64,000 bases of DNA from Candidatus Gastranaerophilales bacterium (GTDB taxonomy: Bacteria; Cyanobacteriota; Vampirovibrionia; Gastranaerophilales; JANQFW01): the NCBI GenBank assembly GCA_028277625.1, contig JANQFW010000059.1:1-64000 (forward strand). The letters are read 5' to 3'. A program made the translations under genes and the position numbers. Shown piece after piece: positions 32,845-43,700 of this stretch (its first letter is position 1; each line of letters begins with the position of its first letter). The notes under the pieces were generated by a model. The model was given only the letters and a program-made list of their open reading frames with translations. It ran no database searches and was not told where the DNA came from.

Positions 32845-32855
32845 TGTTACAGCCT

Positions 32856-34757
32856 TTACTGTTGTACCAAACTGTTATCTTGAGTATTTGTCAGGCCTAA
32901 GTTTGCCCTTTTTTCTGTAATTAAATCTTCAAGTATTTTTGCAGTTTCATCAACATTGTCATTTATAATTATTTGACCGCCAGTTATATTTTTCATATCT
33001 TCAGTCAAAGTCTTAGTAACAAGTTTGCTGCCTGTAACAAATGGTGGCAATGCAAGGTGTAAAGGTAATCCAAGTGCTACACCAAATACACCGTCAGCCA
33101 ATGCTTGTTCTTCAAGCCATTGAGGCGCAGATAGTACAAGTGGCAATTGAGGAATGTCAATATTCAAATATTTAGCAAGCTCAGCCGCTACAATTTCTAG
33201 CCTTCCGATAGCAAGGCAAGGGCCAAAGTTAAGAACAGGAGGTATACCTAAAGTTTTACATACTTCTTTCAGGCTGTCTCCTGCAAGTTCAGCTGCAGAT
33301 GGGGACATTAGTCCTACGTTTTCCAGTCCACCACTTGAGCATCCGGCAGATAATACAAGTATGTCTTTTTTAATAAGCTCTTTAGTTAATTCAACGGTAA
33401 ATACATCGTGCCCTTTAGCTGTAAGGTTAGAGCAGCCAACCACACCGGCGATACCTTTAATTTTACCTTCTGCGATTAAATCAACTAAAGGCTTCCAGTT
33501 ATCACCTAAAAATTTCTTTAGGGATTTTTCGCTTATGCCTGCGATAACATCATCATGACCGTGGTCTTTTGGTATATTTATTTTTATATTTTTTCTTCTA
33601 TTTTTATAACTTTTTATAGCTTCTTTTAAAATATAATCAGCTGTATCCTCTTGTGAATTTTCATTATGTGGTATAAAATCAGCTGTTCTTTTTTTAGAAA
33701 CATCGTCAATACATATCATTTTAACTTGCATTTCTTCTGCAACAGGCTCTAGCCCAGGTAGTGTGCAGTTAAACTCAGACACTATTATGTCGATACCTCC
33801 GGTTTGCAGCAATGCTTCACTGGTAAAGTTATTACCTGCATGCCCAGAGAAAATGTCTTTATAGTGTTCGCCTCTAAGCTGTAGGTCTTGACCTACACAA
33901 GTACATCCTGCAAGTTTAAAGCCTTTTGCTCCGGCATCTTTTGCCATTTGTTGAATTTCATCAAGAATCAACTTATCTTGCAACGCTGTAAAGAACGAAT
34001 GCTGGTGGCCAGTAATCATAATGTTAATATAATCTTCTTCAATTACCTTGAATCCGACTTTAGCCTTATTAATCACAGGCTCACCAAGCATTATATCGTT
34101 AAGCAGGTTAGTTAGGGTCAATCCGTAAAGTCCAGTTGAAATACCGAGATTGAGAGAATGCATAAGCATATCGATTGGGTCTGAGCTTAAGTTTGTAGAG
34201 GATTTTACCGTGGCATCAAAAACTTCCGCTTTAGCTCCGCCCGGCATTATCTTTAGTTCTTTCCATTTTTCAACTCTTGGCTTATGAGCTATTTTTTCAA
34301 CAAGCTCCATCTTTTCGTATCTTCTTTTGTATAAGTCGTCAAGAATTGCGTCAGCCACCTTTTGGGCTTTTAAATTTTTATCATTTTCCTTAATACCGAT
34401 TTTGTCGGCAAGTTCATTTAGTGTCTCTTCCCCTTTGAATTTTTTCTTTTTACTAGCAAATTCTTTAAGGTTTAGAGCTGTATTTTCAATAACATGAAGA
34501 TAGCAAGCAGAGCCGGCAGCAACCGATCTTAAAAAGTTTCTTGCAACTATAGTATCAGCATCAGCTCCGCAAACACCTCTAGGTGCTTTTGGTGTTATCC
34601 TGCAAGGACCGTTTGCGCATAATCTACAACAAACTCCTTGAACTCCAAATCCGCACTTAGATTGTTGATCAGCTACTCTATTAAATGATGTTTGTACGCT
34701 ACACCCGTTACAAATAAAGTTTTCTAATTTTTTATCTGCTGATTTGCATATTTTCAT
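32856..34757 (-). CDS. cooS: anaerobic Ni carbon-monoxide dehydrogenase catalytic subunit
   Basis: CGFGVQGVCCRLCANGPCRI; GVVGCSN; SAGCSSGG; NFGPCLAIGR. Confidence 0.92.
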   Translation of the reverse strand: MKICKSADKKLENFICNGCSVQTSFNRVADQQSKCGFGVQGVCCRLCANGPCRITPKAPRGVCGADADTIVARNFLRSVAAGSACYLHVIENTALNLKEFASKKKKFKGEETLNELADKIGIKENDKNLKAQKVADAILDDLYKRRYEKMELVEKIAHKPRVEKWKELKIMPGGAKAEVFDATVKSSTNLSSDPIDMLMHSLNLGISTGLYGLTLTNLLNDIMLGEPVINKAKVGFKVIEEDYINIMITGHQHSFFTALQDKLILDEIQQMAKDAGAKGFKLAGCTCVGQDLQLRGEHYKDIFSGHAGNNFTSEALLQTGGIDIIVSEFNCTLPGLEPVAEEMQVKMICIDDVSKKRTADFIPHNENSQEDTADYILKEAIKSYKNRRKNIKINIPKDHGHDDVIAGISEKSLKKFLGDNWKPLVDLIAEGKIKGIAGVVGCSNLTAKGHDVFTVELTKELIKKDILVLSAGCSSGGLENVGLMSPSAAELAGDSLKEVCKTLGIPPVLNFGPCLAIGRLEIVAAELAKYLNIDIPQLPLVLSAPQWLEEQALADGVFGVALGLPLHLALPPFVTGSKLVTKTLTEDMKNITGGQIIINDNVDETAKILEDLITEKRANLGLTNTQDNSLVQQ

Positions 34758-34790
34758 GACTTTCTCCTGTTATATATCTCTTTTCCTGTT

Positions 34791-35198
34791 TTATTTATTA
34801 AGCAGTTGACTAAATTTAATTTTATCAAATTCCTTAATCATAATATTTTGAATGTCTCTTAGTGCTGCATGTACATTACAAGTGGCAGCTCTACCAAGGT
34901 TACATGCATTTTTATCTTTTAGGCACTTATTAATTGCAAAATCACCATCTATTACTTCAATAACATCTTTTAAAGATATTTCATCCGGGTTTTTTACCAA
35001 TGAATAGCCTCCATTTACGCCCCGATGCGATTGTATAAGATTCTCTTTGCTAAGCTTCCTCAAAATCTTTAAAGTAAATCTTAAGGTTACTCCTTGTTTT
35101 TCAGAGATAGTTGCAGCATCAACTATATGACCCTTTCCAAGAGCTGAAAGGTGTAAAATAATTCTTATAGCGTAGTCTGCCTCTTGAGTGATTTTCAT
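34791..35198 (-). CDS. Rrf2-family transcriptional regulator with three conserved cysteines
   Basis: MKITQEADYAIRIILHLSA; CLKDKNACNLGRAATCNVHAAL. Confidence 0.9.
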   Translation of the reverse strand: MKITQEADYAIRIILHLSALGKGHIVDAATISEKQGVTLRFTLKILRKLSKENLIQSHRGVNGGYSLVKNPDEISLKDVIEVIDGDFAINKCLKDKNACNLGRAATCNVHAALRDIQNIMIKEFDKIKFSQLLNK

Positions 35199-35296
35199 TA
35201 AGATTCGTACCTGCTTGTTAGTTAAGTTTTAGACCATATTTTTATTTTTATCTTATTCTGTTTTATTAAACTGAAACATGGTTAAATAATCTGAAA

Positions 35297-35323
35297 AGTA
35301 TTTTACGTATAGGGAAAATACTT
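35297..35323. promoter_or_regulatory. candidate operator dyad 1 (AAGTATTTT-N9-AAAATACTT)
   Basis: perfect 9-bp inverted repeat in intergenic region upstream of rrf2-coo operon. Confidence 0.5.
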
Positions 35324-35348
35324 AAAGTATACTAAAAAAGTGTACTTT
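35324..35348. promoter_or_regulatory. candidate operator dyad 2 (AAAGTATACT-N5-AGTGTACTTT)
   Basis: 10-bp inverted repeat with one mismatch, abuts dyad 1. Confidence 0.5.
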
Positions 35349-35513
35349 AATATTAATTCAAAATAAGTCTTTGTCAAGTGTATTTTTTTACAATATTAAA
35401 AAATTTTTTTATTATAGGCTTTAAAAATATATATTAGATGATACAATGTATTATATACTCGTATGTTGTTTAAGGTTGTAATTTAAATAAAAGATGCAAT
35501 TGGAATAATAAAA

Positions 35514-37364
35514 ATGGATAGCATAGACCAGTTTAAGAAAAGCTTAGGTGAGCCTGAACCATTGCAAGATTCGTTATACACTGAGCCTGATAATTTGCTT
35601 AGCGATATAGCAGAATTTGCATATTGCTCTATGCAAAGTAAAAACAATAATAAAACCCTTAATAAGAATATAAACCCCACTGAATATAAACCTATAGAAG
35701 CTTCTAATAATTTTAATGCCCATAAACACTCAGATACAAGTAATACTACAGAGACTATTTCTGCAATAAAGGTCAAGAATAACATTGAGAATATAGATAT
35801 AGATTCAATAATATCACGTAAAAATTTGGATAAAGCCAGTTTTAAAGATGATGTAGATACAATATTCGGTGGAAGAAATAACGACATTTTGCGTGGAGAT
35901 GCAGGTAACGATTTAATTCGTGCCGGCAAGGGTAAAGATAGCTTGCAAGGTGGCGATGGAGCTGATTCTTTGGTAGGAGGAAAGGGAAGAGATTTTTTAG
36001 ATGGGGGTGTAGGAGATGATGTTTACTATATTGATATGCCTGGCGATATCATTTTTGAGAATAATGATGGTGGTGTTGATACAGTAATGGCCTCATCATC
36101 TTATGCTTTGTCTAAAAATGTAGAAAATATTGTGTTAGAAGATTCTAATTATGATATTGTTACCCTTAATGGTCAACGCGTACAACTTTACGGTAATCCC
36201 AGCGAATGGGGCAGTAGATTAGACTACTATCAGGGGGATAATTTATTAGGCTATAAAGGTAACTGCGGTATTGTGGCCTGTGAAAATATTTTAATTCAAT
36301 CTGGCAATTTTGACCCTAAAAACAATTACACCCCTGGCTTTGGTAGCGTAGATAATTTAGAAAGTGCAATTGTAAAAGATGTATCCTCTAAAGGCATGTG
36401 TTTGACTACAGGCAGTTCTAAACAAAAAGGTGGAACAACCCAATATGACCAGGAGGCAATATTAGAGAGTTATGGTGTATCTGCTCATGTAGAGAGTGTT
36501 AGCCTAGAATCTATTGCAAGCTATATAAAAAAAGGTCATGGTGTTATTGTAGAAGTTAATTCAGCAGATTTTTGGAGTACTTCAAATTTTGATGGCAAGG
36601 CTAATCACGCTGTTGTGCTGACAGGTGTGGCATGTGATGTTAACAATTCTGATGAGATAAAAGGTTTTTATGTATGCGATAGTGGGCGGGGTCGTTCTGA
36701 TGACGCCGCAAGGTATGTTTCTTTAGAAGAAATGGAGTCATCTTATTATTACTCAAGTCAAAAAACAGGCATTGCTGTAATAACTGATGCTGCAGTTGTT
36801 GAGTCGTATGCGGATATTAATGCTGTAGGTAACGATCTGGATAATTTGGTTATTGGTAACTCTGCTAATAATAAACTAAACGGTAAAGGCGGAGATGATA
36901 CTCTAACTGGAAATCAGGGTAATGACTTACTTAAGGGTTGCAAAGGTAGTGACAGTCTTTTAGGTGGTGAAGGTGATGATATACTTAAAGGTGGATCAGG
37001 CAATGATACTTTAAACGCAGGCATAGGTGATGATTATCTTCGTGGTGATAAAGATAGTGATACTTATATTTTTACTGATGAAAATCATGGACATGACCTA
37101 ATAAAAGACAAGTCTGGTGATAATGATATACTTGACTTAAGCGAGCTTTATACAATAAATGATCTTTTAAATAGCGCATTTGCATTTGATTTTGATAAAG
37201 ACGGTGTTTTCGACTCATTAAAGCTAAACTTTGATAGTGCGAATAATATAACCATATTAAATTATTTTGAGGAGGGTTCAATGAGCTCTGGTGATGGTCT
37301 CGTTGAAAATATATCATGCTCGAACGGGGTTTTAGATTTTGATGATATAATGAATGCTATATAA
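35514..37364 (+). CDS. RTX (haemolysin-type Ca-binding repeat) protein with embedded C39-like cysteine peptidase domain
   Basis: GGRNNDILRGDAGNDLIRAGKGKDSLQGGDGADSL nonapeptides; internal GNCGIVACEN ... NHAVVLTGV ... YVCDSGRG. Confidence 0.85.
   Translation: MDSIDQFKKSLGEPEPLQDSLYTEPDNLLSDIAEFAYCSMQSKNNNKTLNKNINPTEYKPIEASNNFNAHKHSDTSNTTETISAIKVKNNIENIDIDSIISRKNLDKASFKDDVDTIFGGRNNDILRGDAGNDLIRAGKGKDSLQGGDGADSLVGGKGRDFLDGGVGDDVYYIDMPGDIIFENNDGGVDTVMASSSYALSKNVENIVLEDSNYDIVTLNGQRVQLYGNPSEWGSRLDYYQGDNLLGYKGNCGIVACENILIQSGNFDPKNNYTPGFGSVDNLESAIVKDVSSKGMCLTTGSSKQKGGTTQYDQEAILESYGVSAHVESVSLESIASYIKKGHGVIVEVNSADFWSTSNFDGKANHAVVLTGVACDVNNSDEIKGFYVCDSGRGRSDDAARYVSLEEMESSYYYSSQKTGIAVITDAAVVESYADINAVGNDLDNLVIGNSANNKLNGKGGDDTLTGNQGNDLLKGCKGSDSLLGGEGDDILKGGSGNDTLNAGIGDDYLRGDKDSDTYIFTDENHGHDLIKDKSGDNDILDLSELYTINDLLNSAFAFDFDKDGVFDSLKLNFDSANNITILNYFEEGSMSSGDGLVENISCSNGVLDFDDIMNAI
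36140..36810 (+). other. C39-like/papain-fold protease domain inside RTX protein 1
   Basis: YYQ...NCGI / NHAVVLTG / CDSG; aligns with domain at 41850-42480. Confidence 0.65.
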
Positions 37365-37381
37365 AAATTCTAGAGAGAGTA

Positions 37382-38875
37382 ATGCATAAAAAAAAGATTT
37401 TATTTTTATCACACTGTTTAAAAACCGGCGGAGGACAGCTAAGGCTAAAAGACATTGTCCTTGGGTTGGATGGTGATAAATATGAAAAACTCTTGTGGGC
37501 ACCGCTTGAAGGTGAGTTAAAAACAGACTATGAAAATAATAATATATCTGTTTTAATAAAAGACTTTAGAGTAGATGAAATAAACAGAGAAAAGCCTTTT
37601 GAATTAACAAAAAATCAAAAGAAAAAAATTAAAAAAATAATAAATACTTGTAAAAATACAAACAAATCACTGGCAATAAGGTGCGCTGGTTCAATAACAA
37701 ATAAAATATTGGAAGAGTTTGATTTAAGCTCAATTAATGTAGTTGGAATTTTTGATAATAATCCTGTTTTAATTAATAAAGAAATAGCTGGCCATAATGT
37801 ATACTCGGCATCTGAAATAGAAAATAAAGCTCCGGAAGTTGTTATTCTGGCACATGCCGTACCTGAGTTTTTAGAAAAAGAATTAAAAACTCAAATAAAA
37901 GCAAAAATATATAGCCCCTTTGCAAAATCAGCCATAGAAAAAATAAAAGAATATATAGGGTTTTGTTTTATTTTGTTAAAGCCTGCGCAAATGATAGCAA
38001 AATATAACCCTGATGTTATTCTGTTAAATAACACCAGAAATTTTTGGGCAGTGTTGGCCGCAAAATTGTTGAATAAAAAGGTCATATGGATAATAAGAGA
38101 AAGCTTTCATCCAAAAACCTCTAAATACTATCCTCAAAGCTTATATTTTGCTGCTTTCAAGCTTGCAGATAAGGTGGTATTTCCATCTCGTGCTACTTAT
38201 GATTTGTTATATAAAGATTTTATTGATGAAAAAAAAGTTGAAATTATTCATGACGGCCTGATCTTAGAAAATATGACTGAATACAAATCAGAAAAGCTGG
38301 CTTTACAAACAAAAAAAGAATTAAATATAGCAAATGATCATAAAGTTATTAGCTGTATTGGTACAATAGAAGAGAGAAAAGGGCAGTTATATTTAATCAA
38401 AGCTGCTGTTGAATTTTTAAATAATAGGCCTGGTAGAAACTACACTTTCATACTGGTAGGCAGCAGAAATGATAAATACTCTCAAGAAATACAAGAAATA
38501 ATAAAAAAATCAGGCTATGAGTCCAATTTTAGGATTTTACCTGTGATTAATCCTGCATATAAATTTTTTAATATATCTGATATTTTTGTATGTAGCTCAA
38601 TAATAGAGGCATTTCCAAATGTAGTATTAGAGGCAATGTATTTTGAAAATGCAATTATAGCGACGAATATTTTTGGTATCCCAGAGGCTATTAATCATAA
38701 TAAGAACGGATTATTGATACCCGTTGAAAATATGGAAAATCATATAGAAAGCGCATTAAATTATCTTGTAGATAACCCAGATAAAATGGAGACTTTCACC
38801 AAGACGGCATGTGTTGATTTTATTGAGGATTTTACCTTTAAGACAATGATTGAAAAATTTGATAATTTAATTTAA
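37382..38875 (+). CDS. glycosyltransferase family 4-type protein
   Basis: IGTIEERKGQLYLIKAAVEFL ... VCSSIIEAFPNVVLEAMYFENAIIATNIFGIPE. Confidence 0.88.
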   Translation: MHKKKILFLSHCLKTGGGQLRLKDIVLGLDGDKYEKLLWAPLEGELKTDYENNNISVLIKDFRVDEINREKPFELTKNQKKKIKKIINTCKNTNKSLAIRCAGSITNKILEEFDLSSINVVGIFDNNPVLINKEIAGHNVYSASEIENKAPEVVILAHAVPEFLEKELKTQIKAKIYSPFAKSAIEKIKEYIGFCFILLKPAQMIAKYNPDVILLNNTRNFWAVLAAKLLNKKVIWIIRESFHPKTSKYYPQSLYFAAFKLADKVVFPSRATYDLLYKDFIDEKKVEIIHDGLILENMTEYKSEKLALQTKKELNIANDHKVISCIGTIEERKGQLYLIKAAVEFLNNRPGRNYTFILVGSRNDKYSQEIQEIIKKSGYESNFRILPVINPAYKFFNISDIFVCSSIIEAFPNVVLEAMYFENAIIATNIFGIPEAINHNKNGLLIPVENMENHIESALNYLVDNPDKMETFTKTACVDFIEDFTFKTMIEKFDNLI

Positions 38876-38973
38876 AGGGTAAATTTATATTTAATCGATA
38901 TGACTATTTAATTATTTAGTGTGTATTTTACAATGTTGAAATATGATTTATAAGAAAAGATTGTCAGACAATT

Positions 38974-40686
38974 ATGAAAAAAATATCAGCTCTAAGTGCT
39001 AATATCAAATGTTTTTTTAATAAATTAACAAAATTTAGAGGTTTTTTGGTAGCTGGAATACTTTATGTAGTTTTGGTCATAGGTATTATACATATAGCAA
39101 CTTGGGAAACCTCAAGATTAATGAGTTTTACAGAAAAAGAAATAATAGGCATTAAATATATTCATGCATTGTCACATCTTTTAGAGGATATCCAGGAACG
39201 CAGATATTTAATGAGAAAATACCTTAAGGGAGAAAAGGTTTTAATTGAAAAAATTGCACTAACTAAAGTAAGGATTAACGAGCATATTTCCTCTATAGAT
39301 AAGTTAGATAAGAAATATGGTTCTTTTTTGAGAACGAAAGTCGGCTGGAGTCATATAAAAACTGATTGGAGGTTTTTAAAAAGCAAGTCTTTTAATTTTG
39401 ATATAGAGGAAAATTATGCAGAAAATACATTACTGATTGAAGAAATTTTGTCACTGATAAGATGTATAAGCGATACTTCCAATTTAATAATAGATCCAGA
39501 TATTGACAGCTATTATTTAATGGATTCAATTGTTTTAAAATTTCATCAGTTTACCGAAAAGGTCAGTCAGCTGGCATGCATTAACAAGCATATGTTGCTA
39601 AAAAAAAGTAGTATTGATCTGTTTGAAAAACAACAGCAAACACTTCTTAGATATCAAGCTAAAGAACTTCAAGAAGATATTATTGATAATCTTCAAAAAG
39701 TTTTCAGTAAAAAACCTTCTCTTAAAAGGAGGTTGAAGGTCTATATGCAGGATTTTAATTTTTCAACCAATATATTCTTTGCTCATATTAGCAACCTTAA
39801 ATTAGATGGCAAAACAAAACTTTCAGAATTTAATTATAAAGTAATGTATTCAAGCTATAATTTAATTTCAGCGCAAATGCAATCATTAGAAAATTTATTG
39901 ATAAATAGAAAAAACAAGTACGTAAACGAAATTATTTTAATAACAGTAGGCATTCTTTTTGTTTCTGCTTTAGCAGCATATTATTTTGGGATGTTTTACG
40001 TGCAAAAAAAAGAAGCTGATGAATTAAGAAAGATGTTCCTTGCAACCCTGGCACATGACTTAAAAAGTCCTTTAATTTCTGTGCAAAAAGCTCTGGAACT
40101 TATAAAATCACGAAGCTCAACAATAGCATTGAGTGAATTTAACGAGTATTTAGAAGATATTTATTATACAAACGAAGAAGTTTTAAAATTAGTGGTTGAT
40201 ATTTTATCTATATCTCAATATGAAGGTAAAGAGCTGCATGTTGAACCTAAAGAGTGCAATATAGAAGATATAATTGAAAATTCTGTAAAAATAATAAAAT
40301 ATATTGCAAAAGAGAAAAAAGCATCTATCTGCATAAAGGTAGGTGATGATGTACCACATGTTCAAGCTGATGAAACAGAACTTATAAGGGTCATAGTCAA
40401 TCTAATAGTAAACGCAATAAAGCATAATAGAGAAAATTTAAAAATAAGTATAGAAGCTCAAAAGAGAGGCAAAGATATACTTGTTTCTGTTAGTGACAAC
40501 GGTATGGGCATACCAGAAAACGAAAAAGAACTAATGTTTGAAAAATATAAAACGGCCAAGAGAAAAGTTGGAACAGGACTAGGCTTGTATTTATCCAAGC
40601 AAATTATAGAAGCTCATAAAGGCAAAATTTGGTTTGATTCAGAAATAAATAAAGGGACGACATTTTATTTTACTTTGCCTACTTGA
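38974..40686 (+). CDS. membrane sensor histidine kinase (orphan)
   Basis: two TM segments; FLATLAHDLKSPL H-box; VNLIVNAIKHN, DNGMGIP, GTGLGLYLSKQII. Confidence 0.92.
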   Translation: MKKISALSANIKCFFNKLTKFRGFLVAGILYVVLVIGIIHIATWETSRLMSFTEKEIIGIKYIHALSHLLEDIQERRYLMRKYLKGEKVLIEKIALTKVRINEHISSIDKLDKKYGSFLRTKVGWSHIKTDWRFLKSKSFNFDIEENYAENTLLIEEILSLIRCISDTSNLIIDPDIDSYYLMDSIVLKFHQFTEKVSQLACINKHMLLKKSSIDLFEKQQQTLLRYQAKELQEDIIDNLQKVFSKKPSLKRRLKVYMQDFNFSTNIFFAHISNLKLDGKTKLSEFNYKVMYSSYNLISAQMQSLENLLINRKNKYVNEIILITVGILFVSALAAYYFGMFYVQKKEADELRKMFLATLAHDLKSPLISVQKALELIKSRSSTIALSEFNEYLEDIYYTNEEVLKLVVDILSISQYEGKELHVEPKECNIEDIIENSVKIIKYIAKEKKASICIKVGDDVPHVQADETELIRVIVNLIVNAIKHNRENLKISIEAQKRGKDILVSVSDNGMGIPENEKELMFEKYKTAKRKVGTGLGLYLSKQIIEAHKGKIWFDSEINKGTTFYFTLPT

Positions 40687-40701
40687 GAAATCAAAAAGCT
40701 C

Positions 40702-40735
40702 AAAAGAGCCACCCACTAAAAGCGAGTGACTCTTT
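40702..40735. terminator. bidirectional terminator between convergent HK and RTX protein 2
   Basis: AAAGAGCCACCCACTAAAAGCGAGTGACTCTTT. Confidence 0.7.
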
Positions 40736-40763
40736 CTGAAGAAATTATAAAATAATAGTATAA

Positions 40764-43700
40764 CTATGCAGAAGTCCAGCTACTATTGATAAAAGTCATC
40801 AATTCTTCGTTAGCTTTAACTTCTTCTACACTGTCGACTGTGTCGGCATGTGAACTGTTATAGCTTGCGATTTCATTAATAATATTGTTAATATCGCTGC
40901 TATCAAGTACATAGGTTAAATTACCATCAGTCACTCGCAGTTCTTCAATTTTGGAGTGGTCATAAAGTTCAACAAGGTTTTGATGAGATGTAGAGTCATT
41001 GCCATAATCCACTTTTAATACAGGATTATTCTCTCCAAAAACAACAGAACTATCGCTAGAGAAGAATGCAATATCATTTTTATCAACATCATCTTTAAAT
41101 TGAACAATATCAGTAGATGTTGTACCGCTATCCCATACAAAATCAATATAAGATTCTGTATCGAATACGTATGTGTTATTTCCGGCATCTCCAAACAATA
41201 TGTCAGAGCCTTTGCCACCTATTATGGTATTATTGCCCTCATTATCAGTTAGGATATTTCTTGCACTATTACCAATAAGAGTATTGTCAAGCTCGTTTCC
41301 TGTTGCGTTGATTTCTTCGTAACCCGTTAATTGAATAGTTTCAACTTCTGTACCGGCTGTTAATGTATAATTTACTGATGATAAGATAGTATCATCACCT
41401 TCTCCTACTGCTTCTGTAATTGATGCAGAGCTGTTTTTTAATACATAAATATCATTACCTGTACCGCCAATTAAAGTATCAGACCCAGCTAATGATGTTA
41501 AATTGTCATCACCGCCTAAGCCGTATAAGGTATTGTTTCCATCACCACCAGTAAGAGTGTTAGCTGCATCATTACCAGTAAGATTAATGTTATCACTGCC
41601 TGTTAATACATATTTTTCAATATTTACAAGCTCATCATCAATAGTATAAGATGTTTTCACTTCAACTGTATCAACACCTTCATTACTATATTCTACTATT
41701 TGATAATCTAAATCATTATCAAGTACATATATATCATTGCCTAGTCCACCGATTAAGGTATCTCTGCCAAGTGTATCTACAAGTTTATTATCTGCATTAT
41801 TTCCAGTAAGAACATTATCAAGATCATTACCAGTGGCTATTAAATCATCATGCTGGATAGTTATGGTTTCATCTGTTACTATATAGTAGCTGCCAGACCA
41901 AATAGAACTATTTTTGATATTTACAGCATCATATAATTCTTGAGCTGTAAGATACCTTGCTGCATCACGTTCTAAATTGCTACCGCTGTCAGTTATAAAA
42001 AAGCCTTCAAGTTGATTATTTTCAGTATTATATGCACATCCTGTAAGCAGGATAGAATGATCACTAAGGTCAAAAGTTTCTCCATTCCATAATGTATCAG
42101 AATCGACTGTAAGTAGAACTCCTTTGCCATCTACTACATATTGCGCTACCTGATTCAACTCAGTATCTTCATGGGCTACTTCACCATCTTCTGCTTTAAA
42201 TTCACCCAGACTGCTATTAATACCATGATATTGGAGTAGATCCATTTGCTGAGATAAAGTAGTTGCACCACTTGGTTTTGCAAATCCATGTGTTGTTGCG
42301 ATTTCAAATTGTTCTTCTTCTGTAGTATTAACGCCTGTCCTAACTAAAAGATTTGTAATTGCGGCAATGCCACAGTCGTCGGTAAATTGATCATAATCCA
42401 TTCTGTCAGCCCAGTCTAACGGATCGCCATATACAATTAAGTCTTTACCGTTCATGTTAATTAAATCAAAATTATCTGAAGTAAGCTCAATATTTTCAAC
42501 GTTATCAGCTGCTGTAATATTTACACCGGACTTAATAAGGTCAATTCCTTGCCCTTGTGTTTCTTGTACTACATCTGCAATACTATCAACAATATATATA
42601 TCATTTCCGGCTGCACCTGCCATAGTATCAGCCCCTGCTAGGCCATCAATAGTATCATTGCCGCCTGCGCCTACTAATGAATCATCATTAGCTGTACCAG
42701 TAATTAATAAGCCTTCAACTACAGGAGGAAGTACTTCATCTGAATTTATAACAGAGCCATCTTCAAATTTGAAGGATTCAACTTTATTATTATCACTTAT
42801 AAACCAGTCTTTTATTGTAATTGAATCATTGCCATTGCTTAAAGTTATCAATAAATCATCTACTGACTGTTCAAAAGTAATGTCAGACTTTACAATTCCG
42901 CTACCAAATAGAACTTCATCCTGGCCGCCGGATTCATTTATACTATCAGCTCCATCTCCGATATTGTATATATATGAATCATTGTCTAATCCACCATTTA
43001 ATTGGTCATCACCAGCAGCGCCTATTAAAGTATCGTTACCCGCTGCACCATCAAGAGTATTATTTTGCGCATTACCAGTAATTTGGTTATTTAAGTCATT
43101 GCCAACTCCAGTGACTGCTGTATTAGCTAATTCTAAATTTTCAACATTTTCATTTAAATTATAATCCACAGAAGAAATAACTTTATCTACACCTTCATTC
43201 GCTAGCTCAGTAATGGTATGACCAGCTGTATTAGCTATAATATAAGTGTCATTACCAGTACCACCTAGTAGTATATCAGCATCATTGATTCCATTAAGAG
43301 TATCATTTCCATCAGCTCCCACTAGAGAATCAACACCTTCAGCCCCAGAAAGATTATCATTACCGGCAAGACCTAAAATAGTGTCATTGCCGATCCCTCC
43401 TACTAAAGCATCATCACTTTCTGTACCTTCTATTAGCAAGTCTGGAGAGCCAGGTGGGAATAACTCTTCAAAAGTTACTACTGAGCCATCTGCAAATGCG
43501 AAAGTCTCAACTCTATTTCCTTCATTAGTAAAACTATTTTTTACAGTTATTGAGTCAGTGCTGTTGTTTAGGCTTATAATCAAATCATCTCCAACCTGCT
43601 CAAAGGTTAAGTCAGCTCGTATTATTCCCTCACCAAATATTATTTTATCCTGACCACCTGTTTCATTTATAATATCAACACCATCGCCCGTATTATAAAC

